DNA of 64,000 nt from Cavia porcellus (Eukaryota > Chordata > Mammalia > Rodentia > Caviidae): positions 39,798,501-39,862,500 of the forward strand of contig NW_026947493.1 in the NCBI RefSeq assembly GCF_034190915.1, read 5' to 3'. Below, piece after piece: positions 27,407 through 39,960 of the stretch. Each line of letters starts with the position of its first letter. Position 1 is the stretch's first letter. The notes beneath the pieces are model-generated. The model saw only the letters and a list, made by a program, of their open reading frames with translations. It did not search any database and was not told where the DNA came from. A program made the translations under genes and the position numbers.

Positions 27407-28061
27407 TTATTATCATTATTATTATTATTATTATTGTTGCTATGGCTAATGGAATTGTTTTTCTTATTTGTTTCTTATTAAATTCATTTCTGATGTAAAG
27501 ATTTTTTTTGTGTGTATTGATTCTGTATCTTGCCTCTTTGCTGAATTTGTTTGTGCATTCTAAGAGTCATGTGGTGGAGTTTTTTGGTCTGCTATGTAAA
27601 GGGTTATGTCATCTGCAAATAATAATGATTATTTGAGCTCTTCTTGTTTTGTTTGTAACCCTTTTGTCTATTTCTTTTATCATATTATTGTGGGTAAACT
27701 TTCAAGCACTATGTTAAACACAAATGGTGAAAGTAGACAGTTTATTGTTTGTGGTTTTAAAGGGAAAAAGATTGCAGTTTTTTTACCATTTAGAATGATG
27801 TTGACCTTACATTTTGTCATAAATGACTTCTAAACCTGTTTTCTTCAGGCTTTTTGTCATGAATGGGTGATAGATTGTGTCAAATGTATCTCTGCATCTA
27901 TTGACTTGTCTATGTGATTTTTATCTTTCCTTATGCTTATGAGATATTTTACTGATTTATCTATGCTGGACCATCCTTGCATCCCCAGATGAAGCTAAGT
28001 TAGTCATGATACATAATGTGTTTAATGACTCTTATTCAAACTTTCCAATAATTTTTTAAAA

Positions 28062-28854
28062 TATTTTGATTATTGTATTATTTCTATTTGGTTATTAGTT
28101 CGTTCTTTTATTTTTTATATTTTATTAATATTCAACTTTGGTAATACATTGTTTTCACGCTTTTCTTTTTTACCTACTTCTTCTAAAATATTTAAAATGT
28201 CTGATTCAGATCTTTGTTTAGTAGGTCCATATCTGGCCTTTTAAAGGAAAGTTTTTACTGACTTTTTTTTTCCTGTTTATAAATACTATGTGTTATTTGT
28301 TTCTTTCTTTGTATGTCTTGCTAATATTTTTAAAACTGGAAATCTCAAAAATTTTGGTTAGTCTAGAAATCAGATTCTCCACCTCCTTAACATGTGTTGT
28401 TATGGCTGTTTATTATGCTGATTTTTGTTACTATTGGTGCTGTTTGATTAGTTATTTTTCAGCACCAATTCTAAATTTTAGAATGGTCAGTTGGTCTAGG
28501 GGTCAGCTAATAGATGGGTCAATATTTCCTTAATTGCTTGGAACCAATATGTCTTCTAGTCTTTGCCGAAGTGGCATGTGTATGTGTGTGTTTGCATGTG
28601 CTTTGAAGCATGTCTTGATCACTCAGCCAGTCAAGATACAAATCTATTTTAGCTTTCACTTTTAGTTTACACAGAAACTCAAGGTTAGGCACAAGTGATG
28701 GCTTAGAACTTTCCCAGATCCTTAAGTCTTACACTTACAGACCTGGGCCTTTATGTAACTCCATATATTTTATATACAATTTCCTAGATTCACAAGAATT
28801 TTTGAGAGCTTATTAAAATCCTTTACTGGTAGTTCTCTAATTGTTTTCTTTTTT
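28062..28854. other. Non-coding stretch, nothing recognised
   Basis: AT-rich sequence; the first 100 bases may be further degenerate L1. No gene-like feature. Confidence 0.45.
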
Positions 28855-29215
28855 AAACTTTTGTTTACCCTATGCTTAGGATCTTTTACTCACTTTTTAA
28901 ACAAACTGTTTGTTTTTCTTATTATTTGATAAAATTCATTTATGAGATGTTTACTTTACAAATATTTTCTCCCAGTGTTTGACTTCCCTATTATTTTCAT
29001 GACATTAGCATTAAAAGAACAGATGCTTTTAATGAAATATCCCTAATCAATCATTTCTTTAATGTACTATGTCCTTAGTGTTGTACCTGAAACATCATTT
29101 CCATACCCAAAGTCATCAAATGTCATGTTTTAAAGATTTTATAATTTTGCATTTCACATTTAGGTATATGATACATCTTGCGTTAACTTTTATAAAGGTT
29201 GTAAGACCTTGCTAA
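28855..29215 (-). mobile_element. Old L1 ORF2 fragment
   Basis: The + strand carries reversed old-L1 landmarks: 'acaaatattttctcccagtg' near 28957, 'caaagtcatcaaatgtcatg' and 'tttcacatttaggtatatgatacat'. It covers the region between the ORF2 C-terminal domain and the reverse transcriptase, as seen also at 8.1-8.4 kb. Confidence 0.7.
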
Positions 29216-30161
29216 AACTCTACCTTTTGTCACATGAGGCTTTTGGGGTCATTTTAAATGTAAACCATAACACCATTTAACCTCAGTTCTTTAAATTGAT
29301 GCTTCTCAAAAGTCCCCCCTTTCTCAGTCACGTACACACACAAGATTGTTAGTTGTGATATGTCAAGCTGACTTTAGTAAGAATTGCCTATCATATTGAT
29401 AAAGCATATTGTATATTTGTAGATGATTGATATGTAGGCCTCGAATGGAGAAAGGAAGTCCTAAATCAAATATGGGTGGCTTCAAACAATAGGCTGTATC
29501 CTGGATAGAGCAGAAAGGGAAAGAAAGAGGTTTCCTCTTTTTTTCTTTGTAGGAGCTCTGGTCTTTGCCATTGACTTTGGACATGCGTCTCTAGTTCCTT
29601 CCACCTTCCAACATAGACTCTTAAACTTTTCAACACAAAATAGAACCACGTCATGCAGTGAGCTCTAGGCTTCTAGTACTTTAAGCTGGATTCTCAGGCT
29701 TCCTAGGGTGCAGACAGACATTTTGCATTTTCCCACCAGGATTCTATCTTCCTCTAGAGAACCCTAATTTATACATAATCTTTCAGGAAATATAACAGAA
29801 AGTTAGATTATAGATTCAGAAACTCGCTTGTCCATAGTTTAGTCTTAGGAACAACATTAAGAAGGAAGAACACCCAGCTAAAGAAATAATTAAAGGTCAA
29901 CTGGAAAAACATCCTCCTGGTTTCCAAAAAGCAAAGGCTGTCAAACTTCAAGAAAATATCACATTGCTGAAATACATAAGCATTAGCTACTTGTAATTTT
30001 ACTTTGTCCTATATTAAAAGCTGTAAGAAATATGTAGCTGAGGAAGTTGAAAGTTATATTTTAGATTATAATTCCCCAATTAAGAGTCTAATAGAGGAAA
30101 GGTGTTAGAGTGTAGAGAATAAATAATTGGTCACTATGGAGATCATTTATCTTCAAAAGAT

Positions 30162-30192
<31 letters not shown>

Positions 30193-31625
30193 GAGAAAGA
30201 AAGAAAAAAAGAAAGAAAAAGAAAAGAAAAAAGATGCTTAGGAAGGAAGTTAATATAAATCTCTTGAGACAATGCAAGACCAAACCTTAAAGGGAATTTT
30301 TGCTGCACAGAAGAGCTGGAAACAGGCAAGGGTAAAGAAAGTTCTAGTTTACATAAAAGACCAACGTGAACAGTTTTTTCTTAGGTTAAAGGCTTTAATG
30401 AGCTTTTCCTGAGGTCTGGAAACTCACACATTTCCCAGTCTGAAGTCATTAGCATATCACAGGCATGCCCCTTCTCTAGTCTGTTAAATTGTGATAACAT
30501 TTCAATAGAAGTGGGAACCTGACCTGCTGTTTTTCACTTCCTGCTTCATTTACATACTTGAGGGTTTAGGAAATAAATTTAAGAAGCACATGGCCTTTTA
30601 ATTTTTCTTTCCAAATTTCCAACATTTTCTGGTAGCTTAGGTATACTTTCTTGGGAAATTGTATTGGAATGTTTATATGTAACACATGTGGAGAATATGT
30701 CTAATGCTTTTTATAAAGACTAACTTCTGTTCTGCTAGATTTTCATTTTGGTATTTGTTACATTTTAGGAGACAGAATATGACCTGGAGTGAGCTATGTA
30801 ACCATGGAACTCTAGAGTGCTGTGGGAGTGAAGGCTATATATGATCTCTCTTTTCTTGCTTCTAAAGAGATAGGCTCACCTCAGTGCTCAGCCCTTGGCT
30901 GTGCTACAAGATTTCATGAATTTGTATATGAAAGTTTGGTAGAAATTAATCATTATTACCTCTGTTAGTGTGAAGAGTCCAGAAAAAAGGAGAAACTCCT
31001 TTGTCTGAAGAAAATTGGAAAGAACCTGGGGTACTGTATATGTGCTGGGATGAGGGCTAGCAAGCAAGAGAACGGAGGTAGAAAAAGATGGCAAGGGAGT
31101 GTGATGAAACTCGTCCTATCACACATATCCTGAGTTAACTCTTTTAGACCTGGCCAAGCGATTGGAAAGAGTAGATTTGCTGAAACAAAAGAAAGGGCCG
31201 AACCACCTAGCTGGAGGAATATATGAAAGAAAACAAAGGAGTATTTCAGTGGAGTTTCTAGAAAAATTCCTGTAGATTGGCAGGCATTGTGAGGGCAATC
31301 CCAAGAATTCTAGCAACTAAAGAGGGCTGTAGACTCCAGGTCAAGTAATTTTCCATCTCCATAGGGCAAGGGGCTTCATCTAGCTTCTTTATATTTACAT
31401 GGTGTTTGTCTTCCCCATTTCTCTCATCCCTTCACCCTCTCCTTCACTATCATAATGTTTATAAGGGGAAAATTATTTTGACGAGAATTCAATCAGGCAA
31501 AAGTACTAAACTTGAAATTGTGGAATACATAGGAAAATAAATTATAACTGTTGAAAGGAGGGACAGTCTTTTAAAGTTCAATATGTAATGTATAGCCTAT
31601 GATATATACATACCTAGCATTGCAG
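29216..31625. other. Non-coding stretch with a purine microsatellite
   Basis: No gene is recognised. The (GAAA)n tract at about 30161-30232 is listed separately. Remaining sequence looks single-copy. Confidence 0.5.
30161..30232. repeat. (GAAA)n purine microsatellite
   Basis: About 70 bases of imperfect GAAA repeats with a few AAAA and GAGA variants. Confidence 0.9.
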
Positions 31626-31629
31626 TTAA

Positions 31630-31730
31630 GGACTGGAGACTTAGGCAGGCACTGGCAATTATGAGGTCCTGAGTCTGATTCTCAGTACAAAACAATTTTT
31701 AAAAAAGCAGAAAGAAAGAAAGAGACGCAA
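31630..31730 (+). mobile_element. Degenerate ID-type SINE
   Basis: A tRNA-like pattern remains: 'ggactggagacttaggcaggcactggcaatt', then 'gaggtcctgagtctgattctcagtac', followed by an A-rich GAAA-containing tail. Part of the left half (box A region) is lost or altered. It belongs to the older ID type ending in ...CCCAGTAC. Confidence 0.55.
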
Positions 31731-33135
31731 TTGCAATTAACTTATTTTAAACCACTTTATTTCTCCTTTTATGTATTTAGATTTTTAATGTATGCAAAAT
31801 TATTTTGGGGAAGAAGTCCTATATTAATATCCTTGCAAGTTGCTTAGTTCAGTACAGAACATGATAACAATAAGTATAATAGCAGTTTGTTGATTTGAAA
31901 ATATATATTCCATATATTTTTTATTTCTTATTTATGTTTTTCTAATTATTTTCCAAAGTTATATATTTATATTTGATACCTGCTTTCTCTTACATGTATG
32001 TACATGTATATACATATTTTATGCTGGCTATAATTTATTTTCTAATTTATGTATTACACTTGATGGTGATCATTAATTTCATAAAACATTTTATTTGCTT
32101 TTAACTTGCAGATTTCACTCCTTTTAGGGACTTTTCTAAATCAATTCACTTCCTTGTCTCAGTTACCATTTCCCCATCTATAAGTCTAAAAGAACTCTGT
32201 TCTTTTGTTGCTTTGTATGTTTTTTTTTTTTTGGCCACTTGTGAATTCTTATGACTTTAGCAACTATTTTAAATTGGTGATTTCTGCATCTTTATTTTCC
32301 ACTGTATTCTTTTGTCTTTCTCTCTCCTACCCTCCCTCCCAACTCCACATTCACAGTTTCAGTTACATTCTGAAAAATCCAGACAAGCTGTAGACATCTC
32401 AAGCTCAAGTGTTTAGCAGTGACTCCATTGTCTTCCATAACTCTTGAGTTCTAGCTGCTCCCATACACAGTACTCTTATATTTTTCCCATTATAACTTGG
32501 CCAAACTATAATATGCTGGGTGTAGTGGTGGTGGAAGACCACATCCTTCGCTACTGGTTGGGGATGACCAATGAAGGCAGGCAGGCGATGAAAGGGCAGG
32601 AGGGTACACAAACATGGGTTGCTCCATCTCGTCTGTTTTGCAACTGCTTTTTTGTTAGTGATTACCTTCACAACTATGTGTCTTGTTAAGGGCACTGTGT
32701 CAGCTCCAACCTTCCTCTAACTCTAGCAAAAACATTTCCTTTTTGCATTAATCATGCTTAGGTAATGGCTTCCTGCTGTTGCTTGTCCATGGGACCTAAT
32801 ATCTTGTTACTTTCTTTAATTTTGCCCCTAGAACTACATATAGTCTTTTCAATCAATTCTCCTCAAATTCCTCAGAACTGCCTTTAATAGAAATTCTCTG
32901 CTCCAGCCCCAACTCCATGGGATTTGTTTCTAAATAATTATCCTGACTTTTATCTCACAACTTCAACAAGTGGTTCGGAAATTTAAAAGCATATAGTAAA
33001 TTTTTAATACAGGTGCCTGGAATGTAAACTCTTATTTCTGTGGGTCCTGCCCACTGCCTGTCCTTTGCTTCACTTGTTCATTTAAATCTTTACAAATTGC
33101 ACAATCAAGAATTCATTCTGCCTTCTTGCTTGCTC
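31731..33135. other. AT-rich non-coding stretch
   Basis: No gene recognised. A T-run lies at about 32220-32232. The piece 33000-33080 might be an extension of the following L2. Confidence 0.5.
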
Positions 33136-33136
33136 T

Positions 33137-33230
33137 TTTATCCAGACCCTAACATGGTACTCAGTTACACTGTAAGCGCTTGGTAAGTGTTTATTAAATG
33201 AATGAATAAATAAACGAATGAATGAAATAT
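33137..33230 (+). mobile_element. L2-type LINE 3' end with (GAAT)n-like tail
   Basis: The blocks 'acactgtaagcgcttggtaagtg', 'tttattaaatgaatg' and a run of GAAT/AAAT repeats match the usual end of L2. Confidence 0.65.
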
Positions 33231-33339
33231 CCAAAAGCATGTTTGTTTCGATTTTCCTAAATATAAATTGTAAGATGACCTCAGCCAGCCCCTTATCCCT
33301 GGATGCATGCCTCCTTACAGGGTGACCTTGCCAATCCCT

Positions 33340-33665
33340 CCACCCTAAGATGGCACCTATTTTACCCACCTGTACCTGGACTGGCCTCTGAATTGCTTTG
33401 ATCAACAAGACTTGGTGGAAATGGTATTGTGTGAGAGGTATTATAACAGGACTTGATTTCTTCTGGGGCTGCAGTAGAAGAAAGCTGTCAGGCCAGCCGA
33501 GGAAAGGCCTCATAGAACACGGTGGAGGAACTTCATCTTAGCACCAGCAGCTACAAAACTGCCAGACTTGGCGTGAAGCTGGAAACTGCCTGTCTGCTAG
33601 ACGTTTTCCCTGCATGGAGTCACGTGTGTGAGTCCAGGGGAATCGTGTGACATCATAAATTATTG
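33340..33665 (+). mobile_element. Possible ancient MaLR/ERVL-like LTR
   Basis: 'tggcctctgaattgctttgatcaac', then 'cttctggggctgcag', 'aggaacttcat', and 'gaatcgtgtgacatcataaatta' at the end recall the order of an old mammalian LTR type that begins with 'tgacttgctttggcc' and ends with 'gaatcgtgagcaaataaatggtt'. The match is partial. A 143-codon frame on the - strand over 33082-33513 crosses this element and the L2 and is not a gene. Confidence 0.35.
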
Positions 33666-34479
33666 CTTCCTTAGATGGATGACTTTAAAAACAGCATGAC
33701 TCTAAAGGTGAACACACTGATCTACTTTTAAGGAGCTTATAATGTACTGGGAAAAATATGTCATATATATATATATTAAGAATTCTGGCTTTTGAGTAGA
33801 TTATGGATACAATTCTACAATCTTTTCCCTGGCATTGTGGATAATGCTTGGCAGCTAGGAAAAGGACATCAAACCAAAACAAAATGAAGATAAAAAATCC
33901 TTGAAAAAAATCACATTTGGCCTAATATATGTGAAATATTGGAAACAGGAAAAGATATACATGAATAAGGCTGGGAAGTTGGAGCCATTTATTTTATGCA
34001 TTATTTCAGAAGGAAGTATAAATTTAGTACTGTCCTAACCATCTCAGCTTTTCCTCATGAATGTATGTAGGAAGAATATATTTACACTGAGTTCTCTACA
34101 GATATGACATGTGTCTCATATACAGGCTCCGTCAGTCTGGGTTCAGGGTGAAGAGCAATCTTTCAGCTACTTCTCATTGCGTTTACATTATAAACTCCAT
34201 TTGGTGGGTGAATATCACTGTAAGCCTCAGCATTCATATGCTAATGTTATAAGTTGGAGTTGTCAAGAGAATTATGCACTGGCTTGAGTACATGTATGTG
34301 TGAATGAGTGATATTTGTGTTTGCCAAAGCAGCATGTGCTCCTGAAGGAAGAGTATGTCTTATCTTCCTAGCTGTCTGGTCTCAGTTTCTCTCTTTAATG
34401 TGCCAAGAAGAAAATGTCTTTATCACTGAATATTTTGGTGATGTACAGATTCCAGTGTGCCCTCCAGTGGTATGAGACA

Positions 34480-34524
<45 letters not shown>

Positions 34525-34549
34525 ACATATGACTGTGAATGCCTGTGTG

Positions 34550-34594
<45 letters not shown>

Positions 34595-37305
34595 ATATGT
34601 ATATATACATTTACTAACAGTGGGGATTAGGGTATGTTTTGCTTCTGTACTCTTATCATTTCATGGGATATCTGTTAATATTTCCTCAAACTTTGAACTA
34701 ATTTTTGTGAAACTGTATTTATGAGATAACATTCCACAGATAATGGAAAAACATTTTGGGATTTCACTCAACAACTTTATTGATCTTACATTTCTTTTAG
34801 AACAAAAATCTTATTTCATTGTATATTCTCAGAAGAAGCTTTTTCAATATGTCTTAAACTTTAATATCTTATAATAATAATTCTAAGAAGCAGAAGAATA
34901 GATTTGAACATCACCAGAAGTCATAGTATGAGCATTGAGACGACAGGCAAGAACAAGGGGATCGTGAATGCTGTGTGAAAGACTCAGGCACTATATTCTA
35001 GGCAACGAGATGGCCCTGATGGATGTGAATTACAAACTAAGAAGCCGCATGAATGGTTTCTATTTTGGAACAGTCACTCAGGAATGTGAAGCAAACATCT
35101 GTCCCATGGAATGCCAAAATAAAAGAGATATTTTACTATTATTAAATACTTCTGATGAAGTCCTTTGAGAACTAGATTGGGGAGTAATGTTTATCAATGT
35201 ATGATTTTATATTCCCTGTCATTATAATTACTAAGGTGATGCCTGTTGAAGAAACCAGCTCCTTTCTCACACTTACTCATTCATAATTTTTAGATTGCTA
35301 AGTATCTTATTCTGAATTTGATCCAACCACTGTTTTTGGCCAGAATGTTTTTTCTTCTTCTTTTCCATCTATGAAGTATGATGGAAAACTACAGTGGCTG
35401 TTGAAGTTATAGTAAATGGCACATTGTCACTGTGTGGTTTGTTTAAATGCCCCCCGCCCAAGCCTCATGCAGTCAGGGAAGTGGATGGGTCTGGTGTTTG
35501 TAACTGGTTTGTTGTCTAGCACTGGGATCAGCTGAGGCTGAATCTACCTCCTGATTGGAGATTATACTGTTCAGCCTATCAGTTTCCTGAGACACTTGGT
35601 GTTTTACTTATATTTAAAGTTTGGTTTCTGTGAACAACACTTGGTGATATCCTTCTTTTGAGGTTTTCTGATGAGAACTTTGACTCCTATGAATGAGCCA
35701 AGAATGAGTTATATTACTTTTTCCTTAGCACAATTATCTATGATTATATTGTTTCCAGGCTTATAATGATAATAGCTATCCAGTATACAAATCAGTCTGG
35801 GAAATTTTACTTACTATGTGTTTCTAAAGAGGAGACGTAAATCAATAGACATCCAATAGGCCAGAAACTTTGCAGTGAAGAAAACATTGAAACATTCATG
35901 GTGTCTTGGCTGGTCAATAGCTAAAAACCAGAGTTGAATTGAACATGACTAAGATATCATAAGAAAAATTATATTTATCTATACTATATACATAATTTCA
36001 GGGAAGATGTATTAAACAAACATGGCTTGTGGTTTATGAATTATGAGATAAGTGAGCACTAAATCATCAGGACAACTTGGGAGATTTCTGCCTTGTGAAA
36101 GTTCCCACATATTCATTAGGGTTCATTTCTGCATGATGTATGGTTCCATAAATTTTGGGCTAAGGCAAAGCAATAAATGTGCGCACCTTAAGTCTAAGAG
36201 CTGTGTTACCTTGAAGAGTGCTGACTCTTCAAATTGTAACTTTGAAACTGGAATGACAAGGGGATTCATGCAGAATGACCAGGACTGATCTGAGAAACTG
36301 AGGATTCAAGCAGAAGTGGCCCCATGGCAGAAAGGACTCCCTCAGGTGACCTTACTTAATATTCATCCATCTCTAAAACTGGGCTTTGGTTGACAAGGTA
36401 CATGAATTACTACACCTTTTTATTTGTGTGAAGTAGAGAGTGGAAATTTATGGAATAGGAAGTGATAAATCAAAGAGATGGGAATGAAAAAGAAATGGCT
36501 CTCCTAAACTTTTGTATTTGTTGATGCCCCAGCAAAAAAAATAAACAGCCTGGAAAAGTGAAGACAGTAAAATACTTTGAGATCCTCCTAGAAAAGCATA
36601 ATATTAATGGGATATATTATATTCATTTATGCTCCTAAAAGTCATAATATTTTGAGTGCTCAAAAGAAAGATGATTTGATACATGGGAGAAGAGTGCAAA
36701 GAAACTTTAAAACATCTGCCACCAGAACATTATTTCAAACCTGTCAGAAGTGTGGGCAGGAAAGAGAAAAACTTCTGCCTTGACAATATTTCTGGGAAAA
36801 TGGGCCAGCTAAACAAATATCATTTGAATACACTAAGAAATAAAGTGCTCAGAAACACAATTTTACTTCCTTTTACAAATTCTTCCCCCAGAGTTTTTAG
36901 TCACTCACAAAACAGATGTCATTTTTGAAAATGCAGAATTGCAAAACACAAAAAGTCAGCATCCTTCAAGAATACTGTTGTGCTTTCTTCTTATTTGCTG
37001 GTAGAAAACATGTGTGTCTTGAATACCAATTATCTTTTCAGTTCAGTATTTTCTTGGGAGAACAAAAACTTTATGCTACAGCTGCAGAGCAAAGGAAAAT
37101 GGCATCACAGAAGAGCAACTAGCACCTTGGAGCCAGCTGTTTATGCTATTTTGTCTTCTTCTCTTTAACCCTCTGAATCCTGAATAGGAGTCAAGAGTTT
37201 TCTTAAAGATGGTTAGTTCTGTGCATATGTGTGTGTGTGCTTGCATGTGTGGGTGTGTTTGAAGAGTCCTCAGGCTTACTCTGACAGCTCTGAAGACAGG
37301 CATGT
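33666..37305. other. Non-coding stretch with dinucleotide repeats
   Basis: Apart from the repeats at 34.5 kb I see no recognisable gene or transposon. Several short open frames, such as 34968-35168 and 36683-36928, lack domains and codon evidence and are treated as chance. Confidence 0.5.
34482..34589. repeat. (TG)n and (TA)n microsatellites
   Basis: (TG)n covers about 34482-34522 and (TA)n about 34553-34589, separated by about 30 bases of ordinary sequence. They may be the remains of one compound repeat. Confidence 0.92.
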
Positions 37306-37309
37306 TTGT

Positions 37310-37465
37310 GCTCCAGTCTCAGCTATTCCCCTTACGTGTTATGTAGCATTGGGGAATCTGCTTACATTTTTAAAGCATTATTTTGCTCATCTGCAAAATG
37401 GCTATCCTAATATTTATCGTATGGTTGTTATGAGATTTAAATATAATAATGCATGTTAAAAGGGG
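37310..37465 (+). mobile_element. MIR SINE fragment
   Basis: MIR core order on the + strand: 'catttttaaagcattattttgctcatctgcaaaatggctatcctaa', then 'tatggttgttatgagatttaaatataataatgcatg'. This is one of the better-preserved MIR copies in the window. Confidence 0.75.
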
Positions 37466-37664
37466 ATATCAGACCATGTAGTGCCTTATAGACATACAAG
37501 ATTGTCAGCTATTTAGAGATTTCAATTTATTTAAGGCCAAGGTCTCATTCTTTACCCCTGCTCTGTCTTCATTTTACGGTGATAGGCACAAAACTTTTTT
37601 TTGTTTTCAGGTGATTGTTCCTTTTTTTTTTTTTTTTACCTTCTGTGACTATCTACACACTACT

Positions 37665-37850
37665 GCATGCCAGCACTTTTACTGTACTATAGTAATTTTC
37701 CAATAAACCTATGTAATTGTGTCATTATTGTCATTTTCTAGATAGGAAACTGCTGTGCAGAAAAGATTAGGAAATTGTTCAATTTCAAGGAATTAGTGGA
37801 AGAAGGTTTCAAATGCAAGATTTCAAGTTTTAAATTCAGCGTTCCTTCCA
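37665..37850 (-). mobile_element. MIR SINE fragment
   Basis: Reverse MIR pattern with 'attgtcattttctagataggaaactg', 'gattaggaaattgttc', then 'ggtttcaaatgcaag'. It lies 200 bp from another MIR in opposite orientation. Confidence 0.6.
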
Positions 37851-38700
37851 AAGAGACTTCCTAAAACAAAACAAAATCAAATAAATACCCAGCAACCGCA
37901 ACAGAAAAGTAAACAAGCAGTTTTAGAAAATCACACTGTATGCTGAGTGGAAAAGGAAGTCTGCAAAACTAGTATCGGCAGGCAGCCTCTGGAACTGTAA
38001 TTCAATTGGTAAGGCTCAGACGTGCAAGTGTTCACAAGGGAGATTTACTATGATCTGGGGGAATGGAACTAGAGATTACTTGTGATTGAAATTATAATTT
38101 TATCTTTCCAAGCCACAGAACACGCATTACTTATAATTTATGTTATTTTTATCCAGGACACCCATGCCATTAGTGTTCTGTGGAATTTCTCTAACTTTCT
38201 AAATAGAGAATTTAAAAGAAGCTACATAACATGGGCTGTATCATAACTGACAGTTCCTAGGAACCGCAAGATTTTCTAAAGAAACAATTTTTATATGAAA
38301 GACTGTTTTCCTTTTAGCTCTGTGCAGACTTAAAGAGTTAATAAAAAACTAAGAAAAAATAAGATACTGTAGTTTCTTTAGTCTTAATGGAATTTTGCTA
38401 AAACGTTTCTTCACAATTTCAGACTAAAATCAAAGAGGGAAGAGAGACAAAGGAGTGAGCAATGCATGTGTTTGTTAAAAAGATCCTTTTCCTGTGAGAT
38501 GTTGATTTAAGGGATCAGGAAAGCAGGATTGTCTATCATTTTAGGAAGCATCTCTCTTTTTTTGTCCTTCCTTCTTTCCCTCCATTCCTTTCCTCTTTTT
38601 TCTTTTCCTTTTTTCCCCTTTCCTTTCCTTTCCTTTCCTTTCCTTTCCTTTCCTTTCCTTTCCTTTCCTTTCTTTTTCCTTTTTTCTCCCTTCCTTTCTC

Positions 38701-38775
<75 letters not shown>

Positions 38776-39845
38776 TCCTTTCTAAACCAGGGAAGCTTGA
38801 TTTGGAATTTGATTCTCTGAAAATGTCTGAAAATGTCTGATAATGTACATATTGAGTCTGGAAACTAAATCTCACATCCTCAGACTTGCCTGTGTGGCTT
38901 CAGGGCTTTGCCTGTGAAGGTAGTGACTATGAGGAAAAGGAGGCTGGGCTGCCAGGGAAGACAAGTGCCAGGTCAAAGCTGGAGTGGAGGAGTTAGCCTC
39001 TGGAAAGATTTTGGCCCCAGGATGGAAATTGGACTCTTTTGTATGAGAGTCCACTGCTGCTGAATAACAGCAGCATTTTCTTTTCTAGAAGTTGTGTTTG
39101 ATTTTTCCCTAAGGAAAGAAAAATGATTTTTGCATTTTCTTTTTTGGGTGTTCCAAGTGAAATGTTCAAATGGAATTACTTTTTGCTACCTGGTAACTTT
39201 GGAAGGCAGCAAATTTCTGTGAAGTTTGTGTGGTGTTGATGGATGGTTTTGGGAAAAGTCATGCTCTTTTTGGACAACTGGTCAGAAGCAGAATTGGCTT
39301 GTGTCAAATCCCCTCTGCCTTTTCATTTTGAGATATTTTTTTGGGTTACGGTTGGTCTTGGGGAACAGAGACCCTCTTCAGACATTACCAGTAATCTGGT
39401 TGTCCTAATATGATGGTGGTGTTGCAGTGGTAGGATTGGTAACATAACTTTAGACAAAAATCAGGTATTATAATCACACATTGAATAGGAAAACAGACAG
39501 ATATTTATACTCATCTCTTTTAGTAAGATGCTAGAAAAACCGTTTCTTATTACTAAGGTTACTCCTTATTCTGAAGTTTTTTTGACAAGCCTATTGTATG
39601 GCAAAGTTTTGCAATGATAACATTTTACAAGTTGTGGGAAGTGAATAATTCACATTTCTGTTATATTGGCTGACCATCCTGGTTTGTTTGCAGTTGAGGA
39701 TATTTTGGGGATATGAAATTTTTACTGGTATTCTTGGGATCTGAAATTTTCAATCTTACTACTAGTATAGTGAAAAACAAATGAAGACATTTGTCCACCC
39801 AGGGCTTGAAGGACAGCAGAGCACTAAGAAGTGAGCTGAGCATTA
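37851..39845. other. Non-coding stretch around the pyrimidine tract
   Basis: No gene recognised. The long pyrimidine tract is listed separately; the sequence on both sides looks single-copy. Confidence 0.5.
38585..38783. repeat. 199-nt uninterrupted pyrimidine tract, (TTTCC)n then (TTTC)n
   Basis: Every base from 38585 to 38783 on the + strand is C or T. The left part is (CCTTT)n-like, the right part a (CTTT)n array. One A at 38584 separates it from further pyrimidine-rich sequence back to about 38551. Lysine/glutamate-rich open frames over it on the - strand are artefacts. Confidence 0.95.
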
Positions 39846-39849
39846 GCAG

Positions 39850-39960
39850 GCCCTGAGGTTAAGTATTGGCTATTTCACTGACCAGGTGTGCAATCTCAGC
39901 TGATCTTTCAGAACTTCAGTTTCCTCAAATACAAAATTAAAGTCCTAGCTGTGCGGTTCA
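39850..39960 (+). mobile_element. MIR SINE fragment
   Basis: 'tattggctatttcactgacc', then 'tgtgcaatctcagctgatc' and 'gaacttcagtttcctcaaatacaaaattaa' follow the MIR order (single-locus diverged copy). Confidence 0.6.

Larger units (their letters stand above)
26415..28060 (-). mobile_element. Old L1 ORF2 fragment with internal strand switch and B1 insertion
   Basis: The - strand gives L1 ORF2 reverse-transcriptase to C-terminal sequence from right to left. The + strand blocks near 27965-28025 (gaccatccttgcatccccag) and 26440-26597 (reversed KDF to SLFNKW region) are landmarks. A B1 is inserted at 27271-27406. At about 26600-26745 the L1-like sequence is on the opposite strand (listed separately). 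The frame is destroyed throughout. Confidence 0.8.

Noticed and set aside
33082..33513. 143-codon open frame on the - strand
   Set aside because: It crosses an L2 3' end and an LTR-like region, has no recognisable domain and reads repeat-derived strings such as RLFIHSFNKH from the GAAT tail.
38507..38875. Lysine/glutamate-rich and leucine/serine/phenylalanine-rich open frames
   Set aside because: They are translations of the pyrimidine tract on either strand, which contains no stop codons by composition.
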